Of a stretch of 46,726 nt of DNA, positions 25,471 to 35,261 are shown one piece after another. Position 1 is the first letter of the stretch. Each line of letters starts with the position of its first letter. The notes below the pieces were generated by a model. That model was not told the DNA's origin, made no database searches, and saw only the letters and a program-made list of their open reading frames with translations. Both the position numbers and the translations under genes were made by a program. The stretch covers positions 1 through 46,726 of the forward strand of contig CAKZTD010000219.1 in assembly GCA_937921595.1 (NCBI GenBank). Reading direction: 5' to 3'. This DNA comes from an uncultured Saprospiraceae bacterium. Its GTDB lineage: Bacteria; Bacteroidota; Bacteroidia; Chitinophagales; Saprospiraceae.

Positions 25471-28400
25471 GTCATTTTTATTTATTTCAACTTCATTGTA
25501 ACCTGCATCCATAAGGCTTTCTGTTTTGAAAACCAATTTTCCAGATACATCGAAAATGCTAAGAGAAGTATTTCCACTTTCTACAAGATTGAAAGCGATC
25601 TTTGTGTTTTTAGAAAAAGGATTCGGAGTGTTTTGATAAAGCGTCCCGATAGGTTTTTCCTCTTCTGCAAAAGCTAATTCTAGATCAAGAATTTCAAGCT
25701 CATCGTTATAAGCTTCGGCTTGAGTATAAGTAGAATTTAATTTCATTACCTCCACCAATTCGCTATCTTTTTTAGCTTTTACATTGATGGTGAATAAGAT
25801 TGTTCTTTCTTCAATATCCAAGGTACTTGCAGTATGCCAGCTACCTGTGATGATCCCTTGTTCTTTGAATCCTAGACCAAGATTTTCAGAACTTAAGACT
25901 CCTGATTCAATGTTGATGATTTCAATAGCTTCCTGGTCAAAATCCAAACTAAATTGGAAACCTAACATGGTATTTAAATCATCCGCATAAACCGGAATAC
26001 TATATGTTTGAGTTTTTTGAATTGCTAAGTTTGTTGTTTCAAAAATATAAGGGATAGAAGATCCTCGAGTATCCGATCCTTCTTGAAGCTCATCATGAGT
26101 GTATGCTGAATTATTAACGTCTCCTGTTTTGATCGCAACGAAATCTGCTGTTAACTCAGTTTCCAAACCATTCACTGTGAATACTTCAGGGAAACTAGTT
26201 GTCCAAGGATTGGACTCGCTAGGGAAAACAAAATCAGCTTCAATAAATCTCCATGATGTATTGTTTGTAAAAGCGGTATCAATAAATAAAATCACTTTTC
26301 GTAAGGCAACTAAATCTAAAGTTGTCAACGAACCCGAATTATTGATATCGGCAGCAATCATTTTATAAGGTGAATCTAATAAATGGATATCCAGAATATG
26401 TTGACTCATTCTAACCATATCGAAAGTGGTTACGCCATTCAATGGATTAATATCTTTCTCTGGAGCGATAACATAGTTCCCACCATAAGGAAGATAACCC
26501 ACAGAATATTCTCCAAATTCATCAGTAGAAGTAACATCTCCCATGTCAGGAACTCCAGGAGCATTACCCGACAAGTTTATAGTCACATGTTCAACTGGTT
26601 CAGCAATTTCTGTTTCGATGGTACCAGAGATGACAGCCCCTTCCGGAGTTTCACAAAATGGTTCTAAATTGTCTTGAACCAAGATGTAAGTTGAAACATA
26701 AGCCCAATTTCCATTTATATCTTGAATCCAAACATCAACGGTATTCGTACCAAGATCATCAGCACCAGAAAATGTCCAGTTTGCAGCTGCATTTGCAGGT
26801 GGAGCAGTCTGACCTGGTCCTTGAGAAGGAGAAACAACTCTCCATTCATCAATTCCACAATTATCAAATGAAGGAGAAGAAGGGTTATCCCAATCTGTAG
26901 CCCAGATTTCGATCTCGCAGTTTTCCATCATTTCAGTAGCAATACCATTCAATAAATTTGGCGTTGGAGCTTTACAATCTGAAATGACAAATAGATATTC
27001 GCATTCAGATACATTTCCACAACCATCTTCTACATGCCATGTTATTTTATGCGTACCTAATGGATAATTTCCACTAGCATCATTTCCACTTTCGTTGATA
27101 TCATCAGATCCATCATTATTTAAATCTACCCAGTAGTAATAATTTAAATCTGTAGAATCGGTACAATCATCATTAGCATCCAGGATTAAAGTTGCAGGGC
27201 CTTCCTCACAGTTTTCATCATAGCTACAAAATGATTGATTGCTACAATCCGTAAGAATAACCGGATCAGCAGAATTCAATACTTTAATAACCTGAGTGTA
27301 TTGCCACGAACCATCATCTGATCCTCCATCTTCATCATATTGACACCAGTCAACAACCAACCAAGTTCTTAATATTTTTACACAAGCATTGTCTGTAATT
27401 GGAAGCTCAACGTCATCATAAGTCACTGCTACTAGATCACAAAAATCTTCAAAGATTTCTGGTTCTCCAGTTACTGAAGGATCAAGACCAGGACCACAAG
27501 CGTCAGTATCATAATCACAAGGCCAGATTACACCATCAAAAATATTTGGATTATTACATTCAGTATCAGTAATATAAAATGGTGTGCTATTGACTAAATT
27601 AATTTGTTGTAAACAAGAAGCAGAATTACCTGAATCATCAGTTGCAGTCCATGTTCTATTGATTACACCACCACCACAGTTATCTGTGTTTTCAAAATCA
27701 TTATAAGTAATCGTTACATTACAATTGTCTGTAGCTGTTGCTTCACCCGTAAGAGAAAGATCACTAGCATCATCTCCACAATCAATGTTTACAGTAGGAG
27801 GACAAATGATCGCTGGATTAACTTGGTCTTCAGCTGTTGCTTCGACCATACAGCTATTTGAATTTCCACTAGCATCAGTTACTCTTAATTCTATCATTAC
27901 TGTGTTTCCAATATCACAACAATAAAATGGAACATAAGCATCAAAAACTGTTGCATCATTTCCTGGGCAATGAGTCGTAGCCATTCTTCTCACTTCGTAA
28001 ATTAAATCACTACAATCATCATAACTTCCATCGTCAAAAACAATAGCTTCAACTAAAGTTCCATTAGGACCATTGAGCCCTACAGTGTGAAAACTTTCAC
28101 AAACAGCCACTGGAGCTACTTCATCAATAACCTCAATAAGCATGGTACAAGTCGATGCGTTTCCACAATCATCTGTTGCCGTATAAATAATCTCATGAGT
28201 ACCTAAAGGAAGATTATATAAAGTGTTTCCATTCAAATAACCTTCAGGAACTTCAACATCAATGTCAATATTATTTGCACTTGAGCAATTATCAGAAACG
28301 TTAGCGTTAGGAACGATGATACTTGCAAAACAAGTTCCGCTGTTTACGCTGATTACCTGATTAGGAGGGCAAATGATGGTAGGAGCAGTTTTATCAAGGA

Positions 28401-29259
28401 CTTTTATAGTCTGGGTATACGTAATATTTGTTGAGTTACACCAATCGTAGACAATCCAATTTCTTAAGATATTAAATTCATTTTGACAGATTGTTGTAAT
28501 TTGATCCGTAAATTCTGCGGCAAAATCACAAGAAGTATTAATAGGATGTCCATCAATAGTTGGGGAACCAGTATTTGAAGTAGCAGTATCGGCATCATCG
28601 CAATCTAATGCAGGCTCTTGAATATCATCATAATTAGGAGGAAATACCACCTGGGCTAATGAAGGACGACTAATATTGATAATTTGATTACAAGTTGAGC
28701 TATTACCACTATTATCTGTTGCAGTGTAAGTTCTGGTAATTACCTGATAGACATTTCCGTTGCAACCATTATCCTGAGTTTGATCCGTATAAGACAAACT
28801 TACATTTCCATCGCAATTATCTGTTGCATTAGGAGCGTTTACATTATCAGGATTATCGAAACAAGAAATAGAGACTGCCTGACAGTTACTAAAAGTGGGA
28901 GCCAGATAATCACTTACTATTATACTACTGCTACAAGAATTTCCAGTTGCAGCAGTAACAGTTACGGTTACTGTTTGACCAATTTGAGCACCGGTGACAA
29001 AATTTCCACCAGTAGCTGAGACTACAACAGTGAAAGGTTCGCAGCTTGCATCCCAAGAGCCTTCCAAAATATCATCAGGAGTAACTTCCGCAAAACAATT
29101 ATCATCAAGGGAAATCTGAACACTAGGATTACAAAATAAAGAGCATTGAGTAAAAGAAGAATTGCTATATCCAAAAGAGAGCAATAAGCTTAGTAACCAT
29201 ACCTTAGTATGGGGATTTTTGAAAATAGCACGACAGGAGGATGTAATGATTTTTTTCAT
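25375..29259 (-). CDS. T9SS cargo: HYR-type repeats, dockerin-like, cohesin-like and Por-type sorting domain
   Basis: The 1294-residue protein has a long N-terminus with a signal peptide (VWLLSLLLSFGYSNSS). Residues of about 35-870 hold Cys-rich immunoglobulin-like modules with the HYR pattern, such as APTIICPPNQVISVNSGTC and YTATDDCGNASTC. A dockerin-like pair of calcium loops begins at residues 936 (DINPLNGVTTFDMV) and 971 (DINNSGSLTTLDLV). A cohesin-like beta region follows at about 1070-1195 (LGFQFSLDFDQEAIEII). The last 92 residues (1203-1294) are a T9SS type A sorting domain (NTPNPFSKNTKIAF, AGIYFYQLEQ). It should be exported across the outer membrane and attached to the surface or released. 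Adhesion is the likely role. Confidence 0.9.
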   Translation of the reverse strand: MKKIITSSCRAIFKNPHTKVWLLSLLLSFGYSNSSFTQCSLFCNPSVQISLDDNCFAEVTPDDILEGSWDASCEPFTVVVSATGGNFVTGAQIGQTVTVTVTAATGNSCSSSIIVSDYLAPTFSNCQAVSISCFDNPDNVNAPNATDNCDGNVSLSYTDQTQDNGCNGNVYQVITRTYTATDNSGNSSTCNQIINISRPSLAQVVFPPNYDDIQEPALDCDDADTATSNTGSPTIDGHPINTSCDFAAEFTDQITTICQNEFNILRNWIVYDWCNSTNITYTQTIKVLDKTAPTIICPPNQVISVNSGTCFASIIVPNANVSDNCSSANNIDIDVEVPEGYLNGNTLYNLPLGTHEIIYTATDDCGNASTCTMLIEVIDEVAPVAVCESFHTVGLNGPNGTLVEAIVFDDGSYDDCSDLIYEVRRMATTHCPGNDATVFDAYVPFYCCDIGNTVMIELRVTDASGNSNSCMVEATAEDQVNPAIICPPTVNIDCGDDASDLSLTGEATATDNCNVTITYNDFENTDNCGGGVINRTWTATDDSGNSASCLQQINLVNSTPFYITDTECNNPNIFDGVIWPCDYDTDACGPGLDPSVTGEPEIFEDFCDLVAVTYDDVELPITDNACVKILRTWLVVDWCQYDEDGGSDDGSWQYTQVIKVLNSADPVILTDCSNQSFCSYDENCEEGPATLILDANDDCTDSTDLNYYYWVDLNNDGSDDINESGNDASGNYPLGTHKITWHVEDGCGNVSECEYLFVISDCKAPTPNLLNGIATEMMENCEIEIWATDWDNPSSPSFDNCGIDEWRVVSPSQGPGQTAPPANAAANWTFSGADDLGTNTVDVWIQDINGNWAYVSTYILVQDNLEPFCETPEGAVISGTIETEIAEPVEHVTINLSGNAPGVPDMGDVTSTDEFGEYSVGYLPYGGNYVIAPEKDINPLNGVTTFDMVRMSQHILDIHLLDSPYKMIAADINNSGSLTTLDLVALRKVILFIDTAFTNNTSWRFIEADFVFPSESNPWTTSFPEVFTVNGLETELTADFVAIKTGDVNNSAYTHDELQEGSDTRGSSIPYIFETTNLAIQKTQTYSIPVYADDLNTMLGFQFSLDFDQEAIEIINIESGVLSSENLGLGFKEQGIITGSWHTASTLDIEERTILFTINVKAKKDSELVEVMKLNSTYTQAEAYNDELEILDLELAFAEEEKPIGTLYQNTPNPFSKNTKIAFNLVESGNTSLSIFDVSGKLVFKTESLMDAGYNEVEINKNDLSGAGIYFYQLEQAGGNNLVKKLVLTSRPQE

Positions 29260-29843
29260 GTGGATTATAAAAATTAATTAGCGGGGGACACAATAAGTCC
29301 AAACTTATAACTTTACAAAAAATTATAATTTATTAACGCTGGGTTTAATAATTGTCAGAATTGCCTGGCTTGCATATAGACAATAGTCAATACACGGTAG
29401 GGGGGATAGAGCCCGGATTATATTTCTTTCGAAATATATTTTTGAAAAGTTTTTGGGAAGGTTCTAGAAAGATGAGAATTTATTGTTCATAGTTCCTCGT
29501 TTCTAGAGTGTTGTTAATTGCTTCTCCAAAGGTAATATAATTGCACCTTCTAAACATACCCTTAAATCGGTATTTTTTATATCACTTAAATTAATAATAA
29601 TAAAATAAAAATAATGTAAATGGCTAATTATTAGTAGATTATATGATTTTAGCTGTTAGTTATGGTTTTTATTATAATATTAAATGTTTGCATAATCTTA
29701 CAAGGTTTTTAATAAAAAGGTGGCGAATACTGGTCATTCTAAAACTGTTAAGAAGAATGAATCAATGAATAAGATTTAAAGGGATCTTACTAAATTCGTC
29801 CATGAAATCATCAAATCCTTAGAACGATTATAGACAAAAAGAA
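29260..29843. other. AT-rich non-coding region between the T9SS gene and the GIN gene
   Basis: I see no coding frame here. It must carry the promoter of the T9SS gene on minus. A CAAACTTA (29300-29307, minus TAAGTTTG) fits the -7 box, but no TTG lies at the usual distance, so the call is weak. No repeats or RNA genes were recognised. Confidence 0.4.
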
Positions 29844-29875
29844 AACACCCCAAAAGCGAATGCATTTGAGGTGTT
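29844..29875 (-). terminator. Terminator of the GIN-domain gene
   Basis: On minus, AACACC...CAAA...GC pairs with GC...TTTG...GGTGTT, with bulges, around the loop ATTC. A T-rich run (TTCTTTTT) follows. It lies 39 bases after the stop codon at 29914. Confidence 0.8.
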
Positions 29876-29913
29876 AGTTTTTAGGAACTTTAATTTTTTG
29901 ATCAAGCCATTAG

Positions 29914-30633
29914 TTAGTAAGGATCAACATCTCCTGAACCAACGATGGAAGATTTTACCTTTGGTTTACCTTTGTATTTTACATCGCCACTACCGACAAG
30001 AGAAACTTTTAAATTGTCACTCACATCAATATCAACATTTCCTGAACCGGCAGAGCTTACATCACAATTCTTTACACTAAGGCCGATTGCATTTACATCA
30101 CCAGAACCTCCAATACTTATAGAGATCGCATCAGCATAACCTTTTAGGTCAACTTTTCCAGAACCTCCAATACTACATGAAATGTCATCGGCTTCTACGT
30201 CTAATTCAATATCTCCAGAACCTCCAATTGATAATCCAAGGTCTCGTACTTTTGTAAATTTATTTTCTCCATAAATAGAACCAGAGCCTCCGATTGATAA
30301 ACTTTCTAATTCAGTCAAAGTGACATAAATCTTTATTTCCTCGTAACTTTTTATTCTGACATTTCTTTTAAATTCTATATTCCAACTATTACCTCGAGAC
30401 TTTTTATTAATGAGGTCAATAATATTTTGCTGTCCTTTGATTTCTATTTTTTGCTTCGAACCTTGGCGAACATAAACATTGGCAGAAATTCCAAGGCCAA
30501 GACTTGAAATATCATCCATGTCAATAGTTTGACTTACAATGCTTCCAGATCCTTTTACTGTTTGAGCATCCATATACTCACAGCTGAGAATACTGAAGGT
30601 CATCATGATTAAAATAAGGGTTAAATTTTTCAT
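29914..30633 (-). CDS. Head GIN (DUF2807) domain lipoprotein
   Basis: The 239-residue product starts MKNLTLILIMMTFSILSC, a lipoprotein-type signal with the probable lipidated Cys18; this favours ATG 30633 over a longer frame. The rest is a DUF2807 auto-adhesin-like domain with regularly spaced glycine turns (SIGGSGSIYG, SIGGSGDIEL, SIGGSGKVDL, SIGGSGDVNA). These recur about every 20 residues and suggest a right-handed beta-helix. It is probably anchored in the outer or inner membrane. Its function is not established; neighbours give no hint. Confidence 0.87.
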   Translation of the reverse strand: MKNLTLILIMMTFSILSCEYMDAQTVKGSGSIVSQTIDMDDISSLGLGISANVYVRQGSKQKIEIKGQQNIIDLINKKSRGNSWNIEFKRNVRIKSYEEIKIYVTLTELESLSIGGSGSIYGENKFTKVRDLGLSIGGSGDIELDVEADDISCSIGGSGKVDLKGYADAISISIGGSGDVNAIGLSVKNCDVSSAGSGNVDIDVSDNLKVSLVGSGDVKYKGKPKVKSSIVGSGDVDPY

Positions 30634-30794
30634 CTTTTGATAATTTTTTGATTTGAATATTAAAACGTTGAAGTCATTAAAAACCAATAGTTTGTAAAAA
30701 GCCATTAATTTTATTTTTAAAGAACTTCATTAGAAAGGACAGACCTTTTCTAAAAGGGTTGCATTAGAGACCTTCGCTTCTCCTATTATTTTTT

Positions 30795-30802
30795 TACATT
30801 TG
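30795..30802 (+). promoter_or_regulatory. TAnnTTTG box just before the PLP-decarboxylase start
   Basis: TACATTTG matches the Bacteroidota -7 consensus and ends only four bases before ATG 30807. If used, the transcript would be leaderless or nearly so. No TTG lies at 17-23 bases upstream, so support is moderate. Confidence 0.35.
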
Positions 30803-30806
30803 ATCT

Positions 30807-32249
30807 ATGCTAAATAAAATATCCAACTTAGAAAAAATTGCTCGGATTTTAGAACCTGATTCTAGTCAACGAAAGCAATGGAATGATAAAGTGATTAACT
30901 ACACCGATCAATTTCTCGATGAGCTAAATGATTTGAATGCTTATAATGAAAAGTCAAATAATGGAATAGGTTTACTCGATTTTCCGATTAAAGAAGATGG
31001 GACAGATATGAGTACGCTGCTCAAGTTGATCAAGGAAGAAGTCGACTATCCAGCTTTAAATGCAGCATCTGCAGGACACCTGGCTTATATTCCTGGAGGT
31101 GGTGTTTTTCCAACTGCTTTAGGAGATTATCTGGCAGATATCATGAATAATTATGCGGGTGTTTTTTTTGCAAGTCCAGGAGCCGTTCGGATGGAAAACC
31201 TGCTTGTTCGTTGGATGTGTAATATCATGGGCTACCCAAAGACAGCACTAGGAAACCTAACTTCAGGTGGATCGATCGCCAATTTAATTGCGGTGGTGAC
31301 AGCAAGAGATGTAAAAGGAATTAAAGCAAAAAAAGTAGAACAATCCGTTATTTATATTACTGAACAAGTTCATCATTCTATTCAAAAAGCAATTCGTATT
31401 GCTGGTTTGGGAGATGCTGTTCTAAGATCTGTTCCTGTTGATGATCGTTTTAGAATGGATGTCGATCAATTGGAAAAAATTATTGCAGAAGATTTAGCAG
31501 AAGGACTGAATCCGTTTTTGCTTATTGCTTCAGCAGGTACAACTGATGTTGGAGCGATAGATCCTTTGGACGCTTTGGCTGATATCGCTGAAACCAATGA
31601 CATGTGGTTTCATATCGATGCAGCTTATGGTGGATTCTTTGTTTTAGATAAAGAGATTAATAAAGCCTATAAAGGAATTGAACGCTCAGACTCTATCACC
31701 ATCGATCCCCACAAAGGGCTTTTTCTGGCTTATGGTACTGGAGCTATTTTAATAAAAAATGTAGAAGCTTTAGAAAACAGCCATCAGTATTCGGCGAGTT
31801 ACATGCAAGACGCAGTCAATGATATGTACGAACCTTCGCCAGCAAATCTTTCTCCGGAATTGACAAAGCATTTTAGAGGAATGCGGATGTGGTTACCTTT
31901 GCAATTGTTTGGATTAAGTCCATTCATAGCTGCATTGAGTGAAAAGATTTTACTGACTAGATATTTTTATGAAGAAATTCAAAAGGTTGGATTTGAAGTT
32001 GGCCCTTATCCGGAGTTGTCGGTAGCTATATATCGCTATGTTCCGGAGAGTGGAGACGCGAACGAATTTAATGCGCGATTGGTTGAGAATGTAAGAAGTG
32101 AAGGCCGAGTTTTTCTTTCTTCCACAACGATCAAAGGTGTATTTTGGATTCGGATTGCGATCCTTTGCTTCCGATCTCATAAGGAAATCGTGGATGTTTG
32201 TTTGGAAGTATTGGAATCGGAAAGAGATAAGCTTTTGGCAAGTAAATAA
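30807..32249 (+). CDS. PLP-dependent group II decarboxylase (aromatic-L-amino-acid/glutamate-decarboxylase-like)
   Basis: The 480-residue enzyme has the group II decarboxylase fold: FFASPGAVRMENLLVRWM, NLTSGGSIANLIA, WFHIDAAYGG with the Asp that contacts the pyridine nitrogen, and SITIDPHKGLF with the Schiff-base Lys303. Length and motif order match aromatic-amino-acid decarboxylases and related diaminobutyrate or tyrosine decarboxylases; the substrate cannot be told from sequence by eye. It appears monocistronic, with a terminator directly after it. Confidence 0.9.
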   Translation: MLNKISNLEKIARILEPDSSQRKQWNDKVINYTDQFLDELNDLNAYNEKSNNGIGLLDFPIKEDGTDMSTLLKLIKEEVDYPALNAASAGHLAYIPGGGVFPTALGDYLADIMNNYAGVFFASPGAVRMENLLVRWMCNIMGYPKTALGNLTSGGSIANLIAVVTARDVKGIKAKKVEQSVIYITEQVHHSIQKAIRIAGLGDAVLRSVPVDDRFRMDVDQLEKIIAEDLAEGLNPFLLIASAGTTDVGAIDPLDALADIAETNDMWFHIDAAYGGFFVLDKEINKAYKGIERSDSITIDPHKGLFLAYGTGAILIKNVEALENSHQYSASYMQDAVNDMYEPSPANLSPELTKHFRGMRMWLPLQLFGLSPFIAALSEKILLTRYFYEEIQKVGFEVGPYPELSVAIYRYVPESGDANEFNARLVENVRSEGRVFLSSTTIKGVFWIRIAILCFRSHKEIVDVCLEVLESERDKLLASK

Positions 32250-32257
32250 ATTAGCAA

Positions 32258-32301
32258 AGGAACATGTTAGCAATAAATTAGAGCATTGCTAACTTGTTCC
32301 T
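32258..32301. terminator. Bidirectional hairpin between convergent genes
   Basis: AGGAACA and GTTAGCAAT (32258-32274) pair with ATTGCTAAC and TGTTCCT (32285-32301) around a ten-base loop, with one unpaired base on each side. It lies between the decarboxylase stop and the stop of the secreted protein on minus. Confidence 0.75.
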
Positions 32302-32306
32302 CTGTT

Positions 32307-32987
32307 TTAATCCACTTTCTTCGTTGGAGTTTTCTTATCAAATTTCCCTTCCTCATCAATCGTATAAGTATATTCAATCAAAGAATTATAAGACTCATGG
32401 ATGATTTTGTTTTCTTTGAATTGAGCCTTTCCATGCATGGTTTTTGAGTCAAGTTGATTGCCCTCCAAGTTGAAGGTTAGAATTCGATGATGCTCAGGAC
32501 CAACACCACTTGCTGGATTTGCGGAAATCGCAATCGTATTGAATTTTTCAGAGACAGGCAAGAGATAGACATTGGCTTCAGGGTTTTGGCAGGAACCCAA
32601 GAATATGGTTTGAATATAAAAAGGAATTTTTTGCTGATGCTCAATCGTTTTGATCAAACGTTTATACAATTCTAATTTTGTACAAACACTATCTTTCTCA
32701 CTGAGGTTAAATTCGAGCTTGGATATTAAAGAAAGATTTGCTTGGGAAATAGTATCTAAAAACGGTTCTGGACTTTCCGCGTAAGGTTGTTTTGTATCAT
32801 CTTTACTCCGGATTATATCACTTCCTTTTGTAGCTATCAATTCATTTTTTAAGAGTATCAATTCTTCAATAGGCATATAATCTAAATCTTCGGCAGACAT
32901 TTTTTGATCTAATATCTTAGCATATTTTTGTCCAAAAGCAGAAAGCGAAAGGAAGATTGTGAAGATCATGATCGTTGATGTTTTCAT
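32307..32987 (-). CDS. Secreted protein of unknown function, YARHG-like segment
   Basis: The 226-residue product has a signal peptide (MKTSTIMIFTIFLSLSAFGQ). Residues of about 38-53 (MPIEELILLKNELIAT) recall the helix of YARHG domains, which bind peptidoglycan-associated targets in some secreted proteins, but the full YARHG signature is absent. The second half is beta-rich with a Cys in FLGSCQNPEAN. No confident family is recognised. It lies 40 bases after gpsA on the same strand, so it may be the last gene of a tlpA-gpsA unit. Confidence 0.65.
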   Translation of the reverse strand: MKTSTIMIFTIFLSLSAFGQKYAKILDQKMSAEDLDYMPIEELILLKNELIATKGSDIIRSKDDTKQPYAESPEPFLDTISQANLSLISKLEFNLSEKDSVCTKLELYKRLIKTIEHQQKIPFYIQTIFLGSCQNPEANVYLLPVSEKFNTIAISANPASGVGPEHHRILTFNLEGNQLDSKTMHGKAQFKENKIIHESYNSLIEYTYTIDEEGKFDKKTPTKKVD

Positions 32988-33027
32988 TAGAAAAAGATTG
33001 ATGACTTGTTAAACTGTTTAATTTATT

Positions 33028-34071
33028 TTATAAAAAATCCACATCCACGGCATAAGGATACTTCATCAAATAGTTAATTGCTCTTTCAATTTTAAAACCA
33101 TCAAAAACCACAGCGTGTAACATTTGAGTAATCGGAGCATGTAATTTATAATGTCTGGAAATCTGTTGCATAATCTGAATGGTCCGAACACCCTCCGCTA
33201 ATTCCGGCATAGTATCATTGATTTGATCAAGGGTTTCACCTTTTGCCAATCGCATTCCAAAAGTATAATTCCGACTCTTCTCACTAGTTGCGGTAGCAAT
33301 CAAATCACCAATCCCTGCGGTACCAATAAACGCCGTTCGTTCCGCACCCATTGCTTTTCCAATATTGACCATCTCTCCTAAACCTCGGGTAATCAACATC
33401 GCTTGAATGTTTTTCCCCAAACCCAAACCACCAAGAATTCCAGAGCCAATGGCAATCGCATTTTTTAATGCACCAGCAAGTTCTGCTCCTAGAATATCAT
33501 GCGTTCCAAAAACATGGAATTTATCAGAGTCCAATACTTCTCTGCCAGCTTTGATGACTTCATTGAAACGGCTTCCGATAACGGTTGCAGTTGGTTGCCC
33601 CTCGAGAATTTCAGCAGATAAATTAGGGCCAGAAAGACATCCAATTCTTAAGACAACACTTTCCTGACGAATGACCTGACTCATGGTAAAAACTTCATCC
33701 TTGGAAAGCGTAGCATCTTTATCGCTGGACATTTCTTCATCTTTTAAATCAAAACCTTTGGTACCATGAATTAGAATATGGTAAGGTTTTAAAAATGGAG
33801 AAAGATTCTGCATCATTGATCGAAAGTTGATGGATGGAACGACCGGAAAAATAAGTTGACAACGTTTTGCTACTTCTTCTAAATCATTTGTTGCGGTAAT
33901 CTTTTCGGAAAGGGCTATGTTAAGGTGTTTGTGATCACGATTTATTTGATCTACCAAATCCTTTTGCCGGCTGTATAAAAGTACATCCACATTATGCGAT
34001 AGAAGATTGGAAATGGCTGTTCCAAAACTTCCTGCTCCGATGACACCTACTGGTTGATTGCTTTTATCCAA
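33028..34071 (-). CDS. gpsA: Glycerol-3-phosphate dehydrogenase [NAD(P)+]
   Basis: The 347-residue enzyme reduces dihydroxyacetone phosphate to sn-glycerol-3-phosphate for phospholipid synthesis. GVIGAGSFGTAI is the dinucleotide-binding loop, and GTKGFDLK and the helix GALKNAIAIGSGIL with the catalytic Lys match the family. The only in-frame start before the Rossmann motif is a TTG at 34071, since a TAA lies four codons upstream. The start is 14 bases after the TlpA-like gene's stop, suggesting co-transcription. Confidence 0.94.
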   Translation of the reverse strand: MDKSNQPVGVIGAGSFGTAISNLLSHNVDVLLYSRQKDLVDQINRDHKHLNIALSEKITATNDLEEVAKRCQLIFPVVPSINFRSMMQNLSPFLKPYHILIHGTKGFDLKDEEMSSDKDATLSKDEVFTMSQVIRQESVVLRIGCLSGPNLSAEILEGQPTATVIGSRFNEVIKAGREVLDSDKFHVFGTHDILGAELAGALKNAIAIGSGILGGLGLGKNIQAMLITRGLGEMVNIGKAMGAERTAFIGTAGIGDLIATATSEKSRNYTFGMRLAKGETLDQINDTMPELAEGVRTIQIMQQISRHYKLHAPITQMLHAVVFDGFKIERAINYLMKYPYAVDVDFL

Positions 34072-34085
34072 TGCTATTTTTTATT

Positions 34086-35147
34086 TTAATTATTCAACAC
34101 TTCCTCTATTAAAGGTTTTAACTCCTTTTTAATATTCGGAGAACCACCAATAATTCGGTGCACAATATTACCATTTTTATCTAAAATTAGCGTGCTTGGA
34201 TAGGCTCTTACTTTAAAATCGTCGGTAATTTTTCGAGCATCTGTAATCATTTCAAAATCAAAGGGACGTGTTTGCATAAAGTCTTTAACGACCGATTCAG
34301 GATCAAAGCTAATGGCAACAAATCTTACATCTTGTCTTTGGAATTCTTTTTTCAATTCATTGAGCTGAGGAATTTCAGCTTTACAAGGAGCACAACTGGT
34401 GAACCAAAAATTCAAAACAACAACATTGTCCTTAAGGGTTTCAAGGCTAAGCAATTTGCCATCCATCGATATTTTAGAAAAGTCGATCTGCTGTTCATCA
34501 ATATCTCCTCCGCCCATAAGATCAGTCATTTTTTTATTGAAATCGTTTATACTAATCGCTTCATAGGATTCCTTAGGTAAAATATCATTGGATGAAATTT
34601 CTTTTGTTTGTAGAGATCTCGCGGTATAAGTCAATTGGCCATAAGGCATGACCAAAGAATATTCTAATGCAAAACCATCAAGTTCGGCATAAGGACAATA
34701 ATCAACTTTGATGTCTTTTGAAAGATAGACCACCATTTGACCATCACCCATTGGAGCAACTGCTTTTTGACAAGAAAATCCAGCAATGGTTTTATATTCG
34801 TCTAGCATTTTAAATTCGCCAATAGGAGAAATATATTTTATATCAAAAAGAACCGCAAACCGATGATCCATCACTTCAACATAAGTGGACTCTTCTTGTT
34901 TTTTTAAATCCGTGATGGTAAATTCTCCGCTTTCTAGATTTCCTTTTTTTACTAATTTTATATAATCTTTATTAAAATAAATGGTAGCTCCATCGGAAAA
35001 AGCTTCTTTCATGACTTCTCCATCTTCATTTGGAACGAGATTTACGTCATAGTCAATAATCCCAGATTGGATTTGTGCATGACAAGAGAGTAAGAAGAAA
35101 CTTAAAAAGGGGAGGAGTACATATTTTGAAAGTGAGTTTATTTTCAT
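34086..35147 (-). CDS. TlpA-like thioredoxin-fold lipoprotein with GLPGLI-type N-terminal region
   Basis: The 353-residue protein begins MKINSLSKYVLLPFLSFFLLSC, a lipoprotein signal with Cys22; this favours ATG 35147 over an upstream ATG at 35183. The first ~200 residues (IIDYDVNLVP, MLDEYKTIAGFSCQKA) resemble GLPGLI-type Bacteroidota proteins. From about 230 a thioredoxin domain follows with the redox motif CAPC (Cys252, Cys255) after VVVLNFWFTS, and the cis-Pro region RAYPSTLILD. It should act as a periplasmic thiol-disulfide oxidoreductase. The partner is unknown. Confidence 0.85.
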   Translation of the reverse strand: MKINSLSKYVLLPFLSFFLLSCHAQIQSGIIDYDVNLVPNEDGEVMKEAFSDGATIYFNKDYIKLVKKGNLESGEFTITDLKKQEESTYVEVMDHRFAVLFDIKYISPIGEFKMLDEYKTIAGFSCQKAVAPMGDGQMVVYLSKDIKVDYCPYAELDGFALEYSLVMPYGQLTYTARSLQTKEISSNDILPKESYEAISINDFNKKMTDLMGGGDIDEQQIDFSKISMDGKLLSLETLKDNVVVLNFWFTSCAPCKAEIPQLNELKKEFQRQDVRFVAISFDPESVVKDFMQTRPFDFEMITDARKITDDFKVRAYPSTLILDKNGNIVHRIIGGSPNIKKELKPLIEEVLNN

Positions 35148-35261
35148 TTTTAAGTTTTTGTAAACAAAACAATTAAGATCCATTTATTTATAAACGAAAG
35201 TAGAAATTAAACGTTTAAGAGAGTGTTATAATATTATTAATTTATTGGACGAATTAAAAAA

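Noticed and set aside
26099-26900. Several plus-strand ORFs across the T9SS gene
   Set aside because: They are shadows of a clear 1294-residue gene with recognisable domains on minus.
29300-29307. Promoter of the T9SS gene (TAAGTTTG on minus)
   Set aside because: No TTG at 17-23 bases upstream; in such AT-rich DNA the box alone can arise by chance.
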